A stretch of 64,000 nt of DNA from Hanleya hanleyi (Eukaryota > Mollusca > Polyplacophora > Lepidopleurida > Hanleyidae). The stretch lies in NCBI GenBank assembly GCA_036873755.1, contig JAVTVY010008073.1:248001-312000 (forward strand), written 5' to 3'. Both the position numbers and the translations under genes were made by a program. The notes beneath the pieces are model-generated. The model was not told where the DNA came from. It did no database searches and saw only the letters and a list, made by a program, of their open reading frames with translations. The first letter of the stretch is position 1; each line of letters starts with the position of its first letter. Positions 23,687-32,415 of this stretch are shown in pieces.

Positions 23687-24289
23687 TTATTCAACAATAA
23701 CTAACAACAACAACGTGAGAATAACCACGTGACAACTGAAGCCCAGAACAGGGGGCTTGTACATTGAAAGAACTGAAGCCCAGAACAGGGGGCTTGTAAA
23801 CTTAAGCCCAGAACAACAGGGGGCTTGTACATTGAAAGAACTTAAGCCCAGAACGGGGCTTGTACATTGTAATGATGGGCGGTCCTCGGCCTTGGGGTAC
23901 TCGTCAAACATCTGTACGATGGTAGATAAGGTTCTGCCCCGGCACCGATGGTATAGGTAAAACAAGCAATATTGCCCGCACACGCCACTGGTCAGGCTTT
24001 GCAACGTTTCACTGTTCCAACACCACGTCTCTGTGCCTTGATCCATGAAGTCTGTTAAATCGGGATGGAGGGGTGGCAGGCCGTACGGGTCAAAGCATTC
24101 GCCCTGCTGTTCTGTCAAGTACACGGCCACCCAATGTTCACCGGGCCGATCCATCGGGTCCGTGTTGAGAATGTAAGCAGCAGGATACACACGGTCTAAT
24201 GGGAACACATCTCGGGCGAACACCCCTTGAAAGACCATACGTGTCCCTGGGTCATTCTCCAGCACGGTGGTTATCTGGTCTGTATCCAT
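23687..24289 (-). CDS. Adenain-like cysteine protease (virion maturation), E2
   Basis: The maturation protease of Polintons and adintoviruses, related to adenovirus adenain (C5/Ulp1-like fold). It cleaves capsid precursors. The ATG at 24289 lies two bases after the capsid stop, which suggests coupled expression. Catalytic elements appear in order: GEHWVAVYL (His), FDPYGLPP (Asp), and SGVCGQYCLFYL (oxyanion Gln and nucleophile Cys). The last ~45 residues are unusual: they are translated from a tandem repeat (23737-23870) and end in a hydrophobic stretch, so the natural C-terminus may have been overwritten. The catalytic part is intact. 200 residues, near the family size. Confidence 0.85.
   Translation of the reverse strand: MDTDQITTVLENDPGTRMVFQGVFARDVFPLDRVYPAAYILNTDPMDRPGEHWVAVYLTEQQGECFDPYGLPPLHPDLTDFMDQGTETWCWNSETLQSLTSGVCGQYCLFYLYHRCRGRTLSTIVQMFDEYPKAEDRPSLQCTSPVLGLSSFNVQAPCCSGLKFTSPLFWASVLSMYKPPVLGFSCHVVILTLLLLVIVE
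23737..23870. repeat. ~40-bp tandem repeat in the protease 3' end
   Basis: Three to four copies of AAGCCCAGAACAGGGGGCTT plus TGTACATTGAAAGAACT. The reading frame passes through it, adding repeated KPPVLG-like residues. Confidence 0.8.
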
Positions 24290-24290
24290 G

Positions 24291-25601
24291 TTAGGTGGCA
24301 AAGTCACACAGGACGTTGCGCGCCTTGTCCACTTGAATGATGTTTTCAAACTCGGCGTAGCAGATCACATTGACGGTGGTCCCGAGGGCTCGTGCAAAGT
24401 GGATTTCCAACCGTAAATTGCCTTGCTTGGCCAGGGCCAGCTGATGGTCGTTCTCTAAGGTGGGGGTCAGATCGAAACAGAACAACGTGTATCCGTTCGC
24501 GTAGTCCTCCCGACTGATCATATTCCCTTCGTCCTGGTTGATTTGACCGGTGGCTGTAAACAGGCTCTGATAGGCTCGAATGAAATTCCTGCGCCCAAAG
24601 TTCGGTGTTAAGGCCGTGGCTGGGACCTGTTGTCCATCCACATGCAGGGCCACAAAATTGATGCCGAAATGTTTAAAGTGAAACGGATTCTCTGGGTAGG
24701 CTCCGCTGAAACTGGTATTTTCCACACAGGCCAGGATCAATCGCTTGGGTAGTTCCCCCAGGAACAGGTTTTCTTTGTTGGCGCTCATATTTCCAGCAGG
24801 CACAGAGAACACTTTGGTTTGTACACGTCGGATAGGGTACTGGGCTGGTTTTGTTTCCAAGGCTTTGAGGTGTCCCAGTTGAACGGCTGGATTCGGTTTC
24901 ACTTTTCGGACATACAGGACTGCGTCTTGGATGACAATCTTATAGTCGGCTGCATGTCCGTCTACGTCAGTGGCCATCAAGGCGAAGGTCGGAGGCGCCC
25001 GTATCAGTCGGATTTTGATGGGGATCTTGTTCAAGAGGTATCGGTCTTGCATGAAAATGTCTGACTGCAGTCGACCCATGAGATCCACCGAGGCGCCGTT
25101 GGCGGTGAAAGCCTTCCGTTTGTTATATCCTTCATTGCCCACCGTGCTCATGTGCTCGGCTGTGTCCTGGTAGAATAAAGCGGCTGTCAGCTGAGATTTT
25201 TTAGCCTCTCGTCCATACGACAACAGCGTCTCGATGTAGGCTCGATAGGGGTACGTGTTGGTCGAGTCACTGATGAGTTTGTCGCTGAGAAAAATATCCA
25301 CCTGCTGAAACATCGAGTGCAGCCAGAGATTCGTCGGGCCCACCGTTGCAGCTTGGATGATTCTGGAGCCATCTCCATTGACGACCTTGGCTTTCACATA
25401 CAAGTATGTATGGACTAAATCCACATAGGCCGTATCCGCATTACTGATGGTGAACTCGATGGGCCCTGTTTCGTTGATGCTGGAGAGCGGGAGATGCTCC
25501 ACCCATAATCCTTGTTCGGCATTGGTCTGTGTGGGCGGCACGGTCCACAAATCAAATTCACTGTTGGTAGAGGGGCAGGACTCTGCGTGGATCAAGGACA
25601 T
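24291..25601 (-). CDS. Major capsid protein (double jelly-roll, hexon-like), E2
   Basis: 436 residues, uninterrupted, ATG at 25601. Position and size match the Polinton/adintovirus major capsid protein, which builds pseudo-hexameric capsomers. The N-terminal segment EFDLWTVPPTQTNAEQGLW and a later FHFKHFGINFVALHVDGQQV region resemble conserved Polinton capsid segments. A central PIKIRLIRAPPTFALM strand and a C-terminal LEIHFARAL strand fit the two jelly-rolls. The stop (24293-24291) is followed after one base by the protease ATG. It is the best-preserved gene of E2, which suggests either recent insertion or selection. Confidence 0.85.
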   Translation of the reverse strand: MSLIHAESCPSTNSEFDLWTVPPTQTNAEQGLWVEHLPLSSINETGPIEFTISNADTAYVDLVHTYLYVKAKVVNGDGSRIIQAATVGPTNLWLHSMFQQVDIFLSDKLISDSTNTYPYRAYIETLLSYGREAKKSQLTAALFYQDTAEHMSTVGNEGYNKRKAFTANGASVDLMGRLQSDIFMQDRYLLNKIPIKIRLIRAPPTFALMATDVDGHAADYKIVIQDAVLYVRKVKPNPAVQLGHLKALETKPAQYPIRRVQTKVFSVPAGNMSANKENLFLGELPKRLILACVENTSFSGAYPENPFHFKHFGINFVALHVDGQQVPATALTPNFGRRNFIRAYQSLFTATGQINQDEGNMISREDYANGYTLFCFDLTPTLENDHQLALAKQGNLRLEIHFARALGTTVNVICYAEFENIIQVDKARNVLCDFAT

Positions 25602-25688
25602 GTTTAAGAAAAGATATCCTGGGTCTTCGATGTGCGTCGTCGCTGGGCCGGTCGTCGACTGGTGCGTGGTCTCGGTGGTGCAGGTCTT

Positions 25689-26009
25689 TTATTCCCTACG
25701 GTGCGTTGTGCTTTGGCCACCAAAGACGCCTCCTGCTTCTTTGGCCCGCCGTTTCAAGGCTTCTTTGGGTGCCGTACCCCCCAAGACATCACCGGCCACT
25801 TGCAGTCCACTGCGTACCGCTCGTTTGGCGATTGTTTTCCCCACACGCGTCACCAAGGGCAGGAACGTTTTGACGATGCTCCCGAGTATGTTCCCCAGCC
25901 CATGTCTTCGCTGCATGCGTGCACCACTAAAGACGGGAAGGCCACCCCCCGCCTGCTAGGCATAATAGTCCATATAGCTGCGTGCATCGAACTCGTAAGG
26001 GACCTTCAT
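25689..26009 (-). pseudogene. pVI/pX-like small capsid-associated protein, nonsense mutation, E2
   Basis: The ATG at 26009 opens MKVPYEFDARSYMDYYA, then a TAG at 25958-25956. The same frame continues GGGLPVFSGAR and RRHGLGNILGSIV with a Lys/Arg- and Gly-rich amphipathic tail to 25689. The GLP.F.G...HGLG pattern and basic tail resemble the adenovirus pVI/pX-like proteins found next to the capsid gene in Polintons, which bind DNA or act on membranes. An internal ATG at 25916 would give a 75-residue product lacking the N-terminus. The gap to the capsid gene is 87 bp. Confidence 0.7.
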
Positions 26010-26070
26010 TATACAAAGTGGGGAGCACGTGCTTGTGCTTGTGAAAATGAAGTGTCAGCACCACTTTTCC

Positions 26071-26817
26071 TCATTCGAATGCCACCGGTCGTCCCGTGTC
26101 ATCTCTTATATCCACCGTGATAGTGTTGATGTCGGTTTGTCGTACGGGTAGGTAGAGCATGTGAGTGAAACTGTGGGTGACTTGATCTCCATACGTTTTT
26201 TTAATGGGGACCACCCGTAACAGAGGTGTGTTGATATCGCCCACGATGTGGTTGTCGACTACGTCCGAGTAGACGTAGGGTCCGTACATACCCGACTTCA
26301 TATCCATCGGGATCTGGCCATGGTCCTGGGATGGACCCGTGTAGGTCGCGTGAGCGAGACCCAGCATTTGCTGTAGGATAGGACTCAGTACGATACTTAC
26401 GTTGGCAATGAGGAGGATCTGTGCCTTGTCGTTGTGTGGGTTGTAATCGAAGTCCACGTGATTCTTGAAGGGAAAGGATTTGATGGGTTTTGAAACATTC
26501 GTGACCTCCCGTAGAGCCTTATAATGCAACAGTCTTGTCAGCCCCTGCATGAACTCCTTGGGGGTATCGTATTGGCCTTCGGGGAGGGTGAGTCGGGTGT
26601 TTTTGCCTTCGTAGGTCACCTCGTACCACACTTCATTGGCTCGCACGTTGTACCACGAGTAAGGGTATTGGATATCCACGAGGCCACATTCCCATCGTCC
26701 AGGTAAATGCAACGGTTGCGGTAACTGGGTGACGTACTTGGCCAAGGTGTTGTCAGGAAACACATCCAGCGAACTGTTACTGGGTAGGGTGAGGTAAAAC
26801 TTCTGCTGCTGTTGGTT
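26071..26817 (-). pseudogene. Minor capsid (penton-like, single jelly-roll) protein, start codon missing, E2
   Basis: Open from just after the TAA at 26820-26818 to 26071. The N-terminal part KFYLTLPSNSSLDVFPDNTL and GLVDIQYPYSWYN match the start of Polinton minor capsid proteins, which form the pentameric vertices. No ATG precedes this conserved start; the first ATG-independent option is GTG at 26763, which would cut conserved residues. Either the start was mutated or a non-ATG start is used. The body, about 230 residues, is intact. Confidence 0.75.
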
Positions 26818-27619
26818 TTAATAGGTGCTCCAGGCCTTGGGCGGTTGTGTTCGGCGTCGTGTTCGTCGCGGTGACTTTCTACGTGTCACGGCTCTGTAGA
26901 TGTGGGGTGACGTGATCAAGGATGGGTTTTTAAAGGCCTGAAAAGAAGGTGCCCGTTGTGGTGGTGTTTTGGGGGGGGGGGGTGACTCCGGTTCCCAAGA
27001 ACATAAAGGCCCAGCGGTGGGAATTCCCCACCAATTCCTGTGGCACATACATGTCTTTCAAGCCTTGAGAGAAGACCTCCCATCTGTGTGGATCTGGGTG
27101 CGACCTGCGTTGATGCATCAGGTCATTCATTAAATCCGTCATGTGGGTCCCGGGGACCACCTGATTCTGTATCAGGAGTTCGCCTTTATCATTCCAAGTC
27201 ATGTAAGGATTCTGTTCCATCCGTTGTAATACCAGGCCAGCTTGTTTCTTGAACGATGCAGGTACACTCTTCAGCACTTTGTCTTCCACCCACTGTGGGG
27301 CTGTGGGTGGTACCTCTGGTAATGGCGGCTGTTGGAGCGGTGGTGAGGTCGGCGGTGTGTCGCGTGGTGGTGGTGGTGGTGGCGGTGGTGGCGGGGTAGA
27401 GGGGGTTTTGTATTGGTCCATGAACGTCATGTACCGTTGAAGCGTCTCATTGTACCGTTGTACTTTCTCACTGTCGCTTAACCCCGGTCTCTGTAAGATC
27501 TGTTGCATCTCTTCATCGAGGGTGTTTATGGTCTTCACCGTAGGTGGAACAGGGTAGGGCGATTGGAGGTTTTGGAGGAACCGTGATTCGACGAGGACCA
27601 TTTTTTCCGTGTGGTTCAT
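26818..27619 (-). pseudogene. Polinton structural protein with proline stretch, frameshifted at poly-G run, E2
   Basis: The ATG at 27619 overlaps the stop of the upstream membrane gene (ATGA). The first ~210 residues are acidic/helical (LDEEMQQILQRPGLSD...), followed by a run of ten prolines and a C-terminal half typical of a conserved but unnamed Polinton virion protein. At the G tract 26972-26981 the frame slips: the long frame ends at 26930, whereas the alternative frame continues into a basic tail (TRRKSPRRTRRRTQPPKAW) to a TAA at 26818, directly before the penton-like frame. A homopolymer indel, biological or sequencing-derived, is the simplest reading. Confidence 0.65.
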
Positions 27620-27912
27620 TGTCGCCCGAAGAGTCCACCTAATACTGGACCCAACACGGAAGCGGCCAACGGTGCTAAGATGGCCCCGAGAAAGCCGCCT
27701 TTCTGTAACACCTTTTTCTTTTGTGTTTGAGAGACTCGCTTCTGGACTAGGGTTCGGAGACCTGTCTTATGTAGCGTGCTGACATAGGCTACGTCGTAAA
27801 ACACACCTCCGTACAACACACTCAGCAGGGTTAGCAATATCACCACAAAGCCCACTTGCGCTTTGCGCGTTTTGGGAGACGCTATGTTCAGAGGCAGCTG
27901 CTGCTTGTCCAT
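27616..27912 (-). CDS. Small membrane protein with Gly-rich hydrophobic tail, E2
   Basis: 98 residues from the ATG at 27912. One transmembrane helix (VGFVVILLTLLSVLYGGVFY) at about residues 18-37, then a basic segment (KRVSQTQKKK) and a second hydrophobic, Gly/Ala-rich tail (GGFLGAILAPLAASVLGPVL) recalling membrane-active viral peptides. It sits 50 bp after the integrase stop and overlaps the next start by ATGA, so it is part of the late block. A frameshifted homologue is at 46008-46145 in E3. Function unknown; membrane lysis or entry is a guess from context. Confidence 0.65.
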   Translation of the reverse strand: MDKQQLPLNIASPKTRKAQVGFVVILLTLLSVLYGGVFYDVAYVSTLHKTGLRTLVQKRVSQTQKKKVLQKGGFLGAILAPLAASVLGPVLGGLFGRQ

Positions 27913-27962
27913 AGCACCGTGGTCGAACGTGGAATGAAGGATCACGGTAGTGGTGTCTGGCT

Positions 27963-29036
27963 TTATAGTCGTTTCACCTGGTTGGCCGCCACCCAGGAAT
28001 TGAAGGAACTGGGCCAGCCTTGCCATTTGACGAAATGAAACAGTTTACCACGCCGACGTTCCGTTTTCAAAATCTGCTCCACCGTGTAGTAGTCTTGCTG
28101 TGTTTTTACGACAGGCTGTAATTCCGTCTCGTAAAACGTCCCTAGCAACGGTTCCCCTTGAAGATCTTCCGGTTCATAGACTCGCTGCTGTCGGGGTAGG
28201 CACCGTTTAATCAGGAAGTGCTCATCGCTCCAGTTGGGCAAGTAACTTTTCTCAAATTGACCTTTGACTTTACTGATCCGTTCAGGGTCCCCGACCTTGT
28301 ACACCTCCTTCGTCGTTCGCTGCGATTGTCTGCGGTACAAGACACGCCGGACTTGGGCTTCGTTGCGTTGGGTCACGGTAATGGGGGCTCTCTCTATACT
28401 CCGGTGATAGGCTCGATTGTAACCACTCACAAGTTTCGGGAGAACATCGATGTACCGCCTTGTATTCTTATAGCTGAAATATGTATACATGCGGCCTTTG
28501 AATGTCCTGTTGAACCTTTCCACCACGGAAGCCTTGGTCTCGTTGTACGTATGGAAGAAAAACACCTTCTGGGCTTTCAGAAACTGTTGGAACGGTCTGT
28601 TGAGGAATTCCGTGCCTTCGTCGGTTTGCAAATACATGGGTTTGCGCCCGGTCTTGAAGATGTCCTTGAACGCCGCTATGAGATTCGCCCCCGTTTTCGT
28701 CCGGATGGGTACCACCCACACATACTTCGACAGGATATCGATGCACGTCAAGATATACCGATTCCCATGGTTGTGTTTGGCAAAGGCGCTCATATCGACC
28801 AAATCCGCTTGTCATTGGGCATCTAGTCCTCCCACGATGACCCGGTTCCGTACAAAATGGCGACGGGCAGCTCAATGTAAGGTATAGGTGTCTTGTTTTC
28901 TTAACCAATCTCGGACTTGAGCACGTTGTATCCCCTGGGGTTTGGCCGCTCGATAGAGAGCCGTCAATGCACTATAGGCCGCCGGACTGTCGGGACTGTA
29001 GTATAAGTTATCCAACACCTTCTCCCAGCTCTTCAT
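27963..29036 (-). pseudogene. Retroviral-type integrase with chromodomain, two nonsense mutations, E2
   Basis: Polinton integrase (RVE superfamily), which inserts the element and makes the 6-bp duplications. The ATG is at 29036. In-frame TGA codons occur at 28874-28872 and 28814-28812, the second next to the first catalytic region (ADLVDMSAFAKHN). Downstream the frame is open: second catalytic Asp in LQTDEGTEFLN, Glu in VVERFNRTF, then a C-terminal chromodomain (LFHFVKWQGW...W). The longest open part starts at TTG 28802. Both lesions look like CpG/GC transitions. The first lesion is a C-to-T change relative to the E3 copy's arrangement. E2 could only have moved with a helper integrase since these arose. 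Confidence 0.85.
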
Positions 29037-29063
29037 GGTGACAAATGATGATGGACCCTGGCT

Positions 29064-30199
29064 CTATCGTTTATTTATAACGGGTATATCTTGGGCCGGA
29101 GGTTCTTTCTGATTTTCTTCGTTGGCTTCTGCCAGCACATTGTCCATGGTAAATGACCAGTCCAACTCGTCTGATGACCGATCTTCCTCCGTAAACACTT
29201 GATCCACATCTACCACGGCATCTTCCAATGCAGACCATAGATCAGGGTGAAGGGTAAAATGGACGGTACCCCCATCTAGCCGAGCCAATTGAGCAAAGAA
29301 GGGGCCGTGGATGAGGTCGCCGTCCAGTTCACCAGACAACACCCGTTTGAATTTGGTCCAGCCCTCTCGGGACAGACGAATGTGAGCCGGGCACGGTTGT
29401 GTAGGGTCCGCATCACAGATGTCTCCCACCTCCTCCATGATATCGACCGTATCCGCATAAACGTGCAGGAAGACCTCGGGGGTCAAGCTGAGATACGCCC
29501 GTATTATATGCTCCGTCATGGTGAGTACGTGAATGGTACAAGATTTGACTGTCTCTCGTATTGATAGGGACAACCCCGTGAGATCAAAGGATCGGGTGGT
29601 CATGTCACTGGGCTGACTGAGTCTAGCCGGATAATCAATGGCATCATCGCCTGCCTCCGCCTCATTGCTAGGTTTGGTAATTTGTTCATTGGGTTCTGCC
29701 GCCGCTTCACTCAGGGCTCGAGCCCACTCCAACTGAACAACTGACCGCTCGTCCGGTGTAAACAGCTGGTCCACAATAGGCACCACTTTCTCGAAGGCTG
29801 TCCACAAATCGGGGTCTAGGGTGAAGCCTCGCGTAGGGTCTTGGTAACGCCCAGGCGTGGGAAGAAGGGTCCACGGTGTACGTAGATGGCATTGTCTATG
29901 TGGATGACGTTTCCGTCGAGCTCACCGCTCAACACCCGTTTAAATTTGGTCCAGCCGTCACGGTGTAGCGTAACCGTATTAGATACGGTCTCAGCGGGCG
30001 ACCAGCAAACATCTCCACGGTCTTCCCCGAGGGTGACTTTATCTTCACCCGGGGTGTAAGGGGAAGGATGGCTCGTAGGACTGGTGACATGGTTGACCCA
30101 ATGACGAACGGTGAATGACACACACTCTGTGTCTTTCGTATTTATGGTCAGGTCCCTCGGTGACTTGATTGACCCAATGACGATCGATAATTGACGCAC
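29064..30199 (-). pseudogene. Duplicated-domain protein (weakly PC4-like), 1-bp deletion, E2
   Basis: Two tandem homologous domains, each with GWTKFKRVLSGELDG, GPFF, LDPDLW/LHPDLW and a VDQLFT/VDQVFT acidic helix, separated by a linker holding DDAIDYPARL. The W-centred helix after a basic strand faintly resembles PC4/p15 ssDNA-binding coactivators. The name is tentative. A frameshift near 29845 separates domain 1 from domain 2; the E3 homologue (43470-44020) has one more base there (GGGACGTTACC versus GGGCGTTACC), so E2 has a deletion. The exact 5' start is unclear; frames open from 30199. It lies directly upstream of the integrase. Confidence 0.6.
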
Positions 30200-30358
30200 A
30201 CTGTGACTGACCCTCGTATTTATGGTCAGGTCCCACTGTCAATGCCACAGCGTCAGGGTCAAGAGGGCACAGACCATTACTAGGCCAACGAGCCGTCGCT
30301 GGTTCCGGCGTGAGCGCTCGTGGTCCATAGACCGGGCATCAAGGATGGCTGTCATAGT

Positions 30359-30565
30359 CTAGTAGTGGTGAGTGATAGCACACCTCTCCATCGTGTGCAC
30401 TCTGTCGAGGACCGCTTCTGTGAACGCTTTCAGGATCTGGCGTCGCTCCTCGTTGTCGTCGCCATCTGCAAACATGGACCGAACCACTGCTCGATAACCC
30501 GTGAGTGAATTAACCACGGTGGCATGCTGTAAAATGCGAGTCGCATAGAGATGGGTGTCCGTCAT
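30359..30565 (-). CDS. Small hypothetical protein at the head of the E2 minus block
   Basis: 68 residues from the ATG at 30565. Helical, with YATRILQHATVVNSLTGYR and an acidic/basic EERRQILKAFTEAVLDRVH segment. No family recognised. It precedes the duplicated-domain gene in the same orientation and is likely the first gene of the late transcript. Confidence 0.45.
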   Translation of the reverse strand: MTDTHLYATRILQHATVVNSLTGYRAVVRSMFADGDDNEERRQILKAFTEAVLDRVHTMERCAITHHY

Positions 30566-30779
30566 GGCTCTGTAACCGTAGGAATGGGGTGTGGGATCCA
30601 GAGGGACGTGTTTTATAGACCTTGTCATACATGCGCGCCTAGACGTAGCTCTACGGGTGTAGTCCGTGATACGTACTATTCTGATTGGTTAGTCCAAAAA
30701 GAGAGCAACAACAACAAAGATTACAGGTCAATCTTTTTATTAGCCCCTCCATCACAGCACATCCACGCTGCAGGAACCA

Positions 30780-31190
30780 GTAGGAAACATGATAGGAATG
30801 CATGTACTGACCTGTCTGTGGAGTTTTTCTCCAGAATTTCGCTGACGTCCGTGTCTTTCATCCGGGCACTTCACGTCTGCGCTTGCATCGGGGTATGTAT
30901 GAGGGTCTTGAGGGGGCGACTGTTTGTGGTGAGTTGACTCTGGGTGTTTTTTTTCGGTGACGTCCGCGCCTGCATCCGGGTATGTATGAGGGTCTTGAGG
31001 GGTGGTGTCTTTTCGGTGACGTCCGTGTCTTTTCGGTGAGGTCCGTGTCTTTTCGGTGACGTCCGTGTCTTTTCGGTGACGTCCGTGTCTTTTCGGTGAC
31101 GTCCGTGTCTTTCATCCGGGCACTTCACGTCCGCACCTGCATCCGGGTACTTCTATGTAGGTGTATAAAAGTGGGAATTTTTATGGCATT
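30780..31190 (+). repeat. Internal TIR-like promoter block of E2
   Basis: ATGATAGGAATGCATGTACTGACCTG, then five or more CCGTGTCTTTTCGGTGACGT units (about 31010-31115), ATCCGGGT motifs and TATAAAAG at 31164. Sequence order matches the inner part of the left TIRs of E1 and E2, in the same orientation, yet it lies in the middle of E2. It reads as the left end of a second Polinton fused to the first. Confidence 0.7.
31164..31171 (+). promoter_or_regulatory. TATA box upstream of E2 PolB fragment
   Basis: TATAAAAG, same context (ATGTAGGTGTATAAAAG) as 2324 in E1, about 150 bp before the ATG at 31323. Confidence 0.55.
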
Positions 31191-31322
31191 GCTGCATTCA
31201 TTGGCCTGCTTGACCTGACCAGCCTGAGCCTATCTCAGGAGAGGAGCTACTTGCCTGAACCTCACCAGCCTGAGCATATCTGACGAGAGGAGCTACTTGT
31301 CTTACCAGTGGAGCCAAAAATC

Positions 31323-32415
31323 ATGGACCCATCCCACCGAGCTAAGCTTCTGCAGAACCGTATCCATATCGTTGATGAGATGCAGCATGTGGCCGATATA
31401 TGTGATCTGCCCATGGTGGAAAACATAATCACTAAACACATGGGGGTAGATATCATGGGGGAGAAGACCTACATGGCACGAAATAGCACCAAGATGTTCA
31501 CTTGCACAACTTGCCAGAAGCAGTTTACTCGCCCAGAAGATTTGCGACGGCACGAGTCCTCCATCCACAACGGCGCACGGTATACTTGTATAACCTGCGC
31601 ACGGTCATTTAATCGGGAGGATCCTTTACTGCGCCACGAACGCTCATTCCACGAGGGCGCGACGGAAGAATGTAATGAATGTGGTCAACTCTTCAAACGA
31701 CCCAGTCAGTTAAGGCGGCATCAGCGTTTGATTCATGCCCCGTCTCTACGGTTTGGGCGAGAACTTCCCACTAAAGTGGCACCCAGGAGGGTCAGACCCA
31801 GTGAAGATGAGCCCGGGGAGACGAATGCCACTGGTGATGCGATTACAGAGAGCCCGCCTGTACCCACAATTCAGAAGAGCCTAGATATCCAGCCAGTCCC
31901 TAGCATTATTGTTGCTAGTCATACGCCTGACGACATCAAACATTTTCTGGAAGATGCAGTGGATGTTCCTAGCGATCTGTTACAGGACGCCCATCCAGTG
32001 AGTGACATCTATCGGCGTCAATGGCCCATGATACGGCACGTTTTCCACCGTGATCGCCCCATTGCAGATATCTACAATTTCCCACTGATCGACCTCACCC
32101 TTCTACGCAGCTACGTGGAAGCCATCTTCAATGACCAAGCTACGGTCTTCTAATTGAATGTCGCTTTCGGGTACATCTTACGCCACAAAGAGACGGACCA
32201 GTTACGGTATTATTATGCCAGTAATAACAGCCATGTGTTTGACCGGCCGTTCACCATCATTAACCGGGCGTCGCTAGAGACGATGCTGAAGAAACTGCAC
32301 ACCGTGGATCCCTTGAGATGGGCACATCGTCAACGCCCCAACACACAATCGTAGAGAGGGTGACCAATGTTACGTTCTTCGTTACCAAGCTGATCGACCA
32401 CCCCCATCGGCTGAA
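31323..32415 (+). pseudogene. Half-CARD / C2H2 / PolB N-terminal chimera, E2
   Basis: From the ATG at 31323: about 55 residues homologous to the first half of the E1 CARD (HRAKLLQNRIHIVDEM...), switching at ARN to three C2H2-type units (FTCTTCQKQFTRPEDLRRHE, YTCITCARSFNREDPLLRHE, ECNECGQLFKRPSQLRRHQ). A linker follows, then the PolB N-terminal domain (FGYILRHKETDQLRYYY). A TAA at 32151-32153 and a frameshift near 32350 break it, and homology stops near 32415; all exonuclease and polymerase motifs are missing. The half CARD sits where the TIR meets the gene, so it may have been copied from the opposite end of the element by TIR conversion. The fingers could bind TIR DNA. Confidence 0.8.

Noticed and set aside
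25447..26120. Plus-strand frames of 162-170 codons over the capsid and pVI/pX genes
   Set aside because: Antisense to well-supported capsid-block genes; no motif.
26972..26981. Programmed frameshift in the E2 structural gene
   Set aside because: A homopolymer indel is simpler, as several neighbouring genes also carry lesions; no slippery-site plus structure evidence.
28218..28908. Frames opposite the E2 integrase (202 and 132 codons on plus, 146 on minus)
   Set aside because: Shadows of the integrase coding region; they lack any domain of their own.
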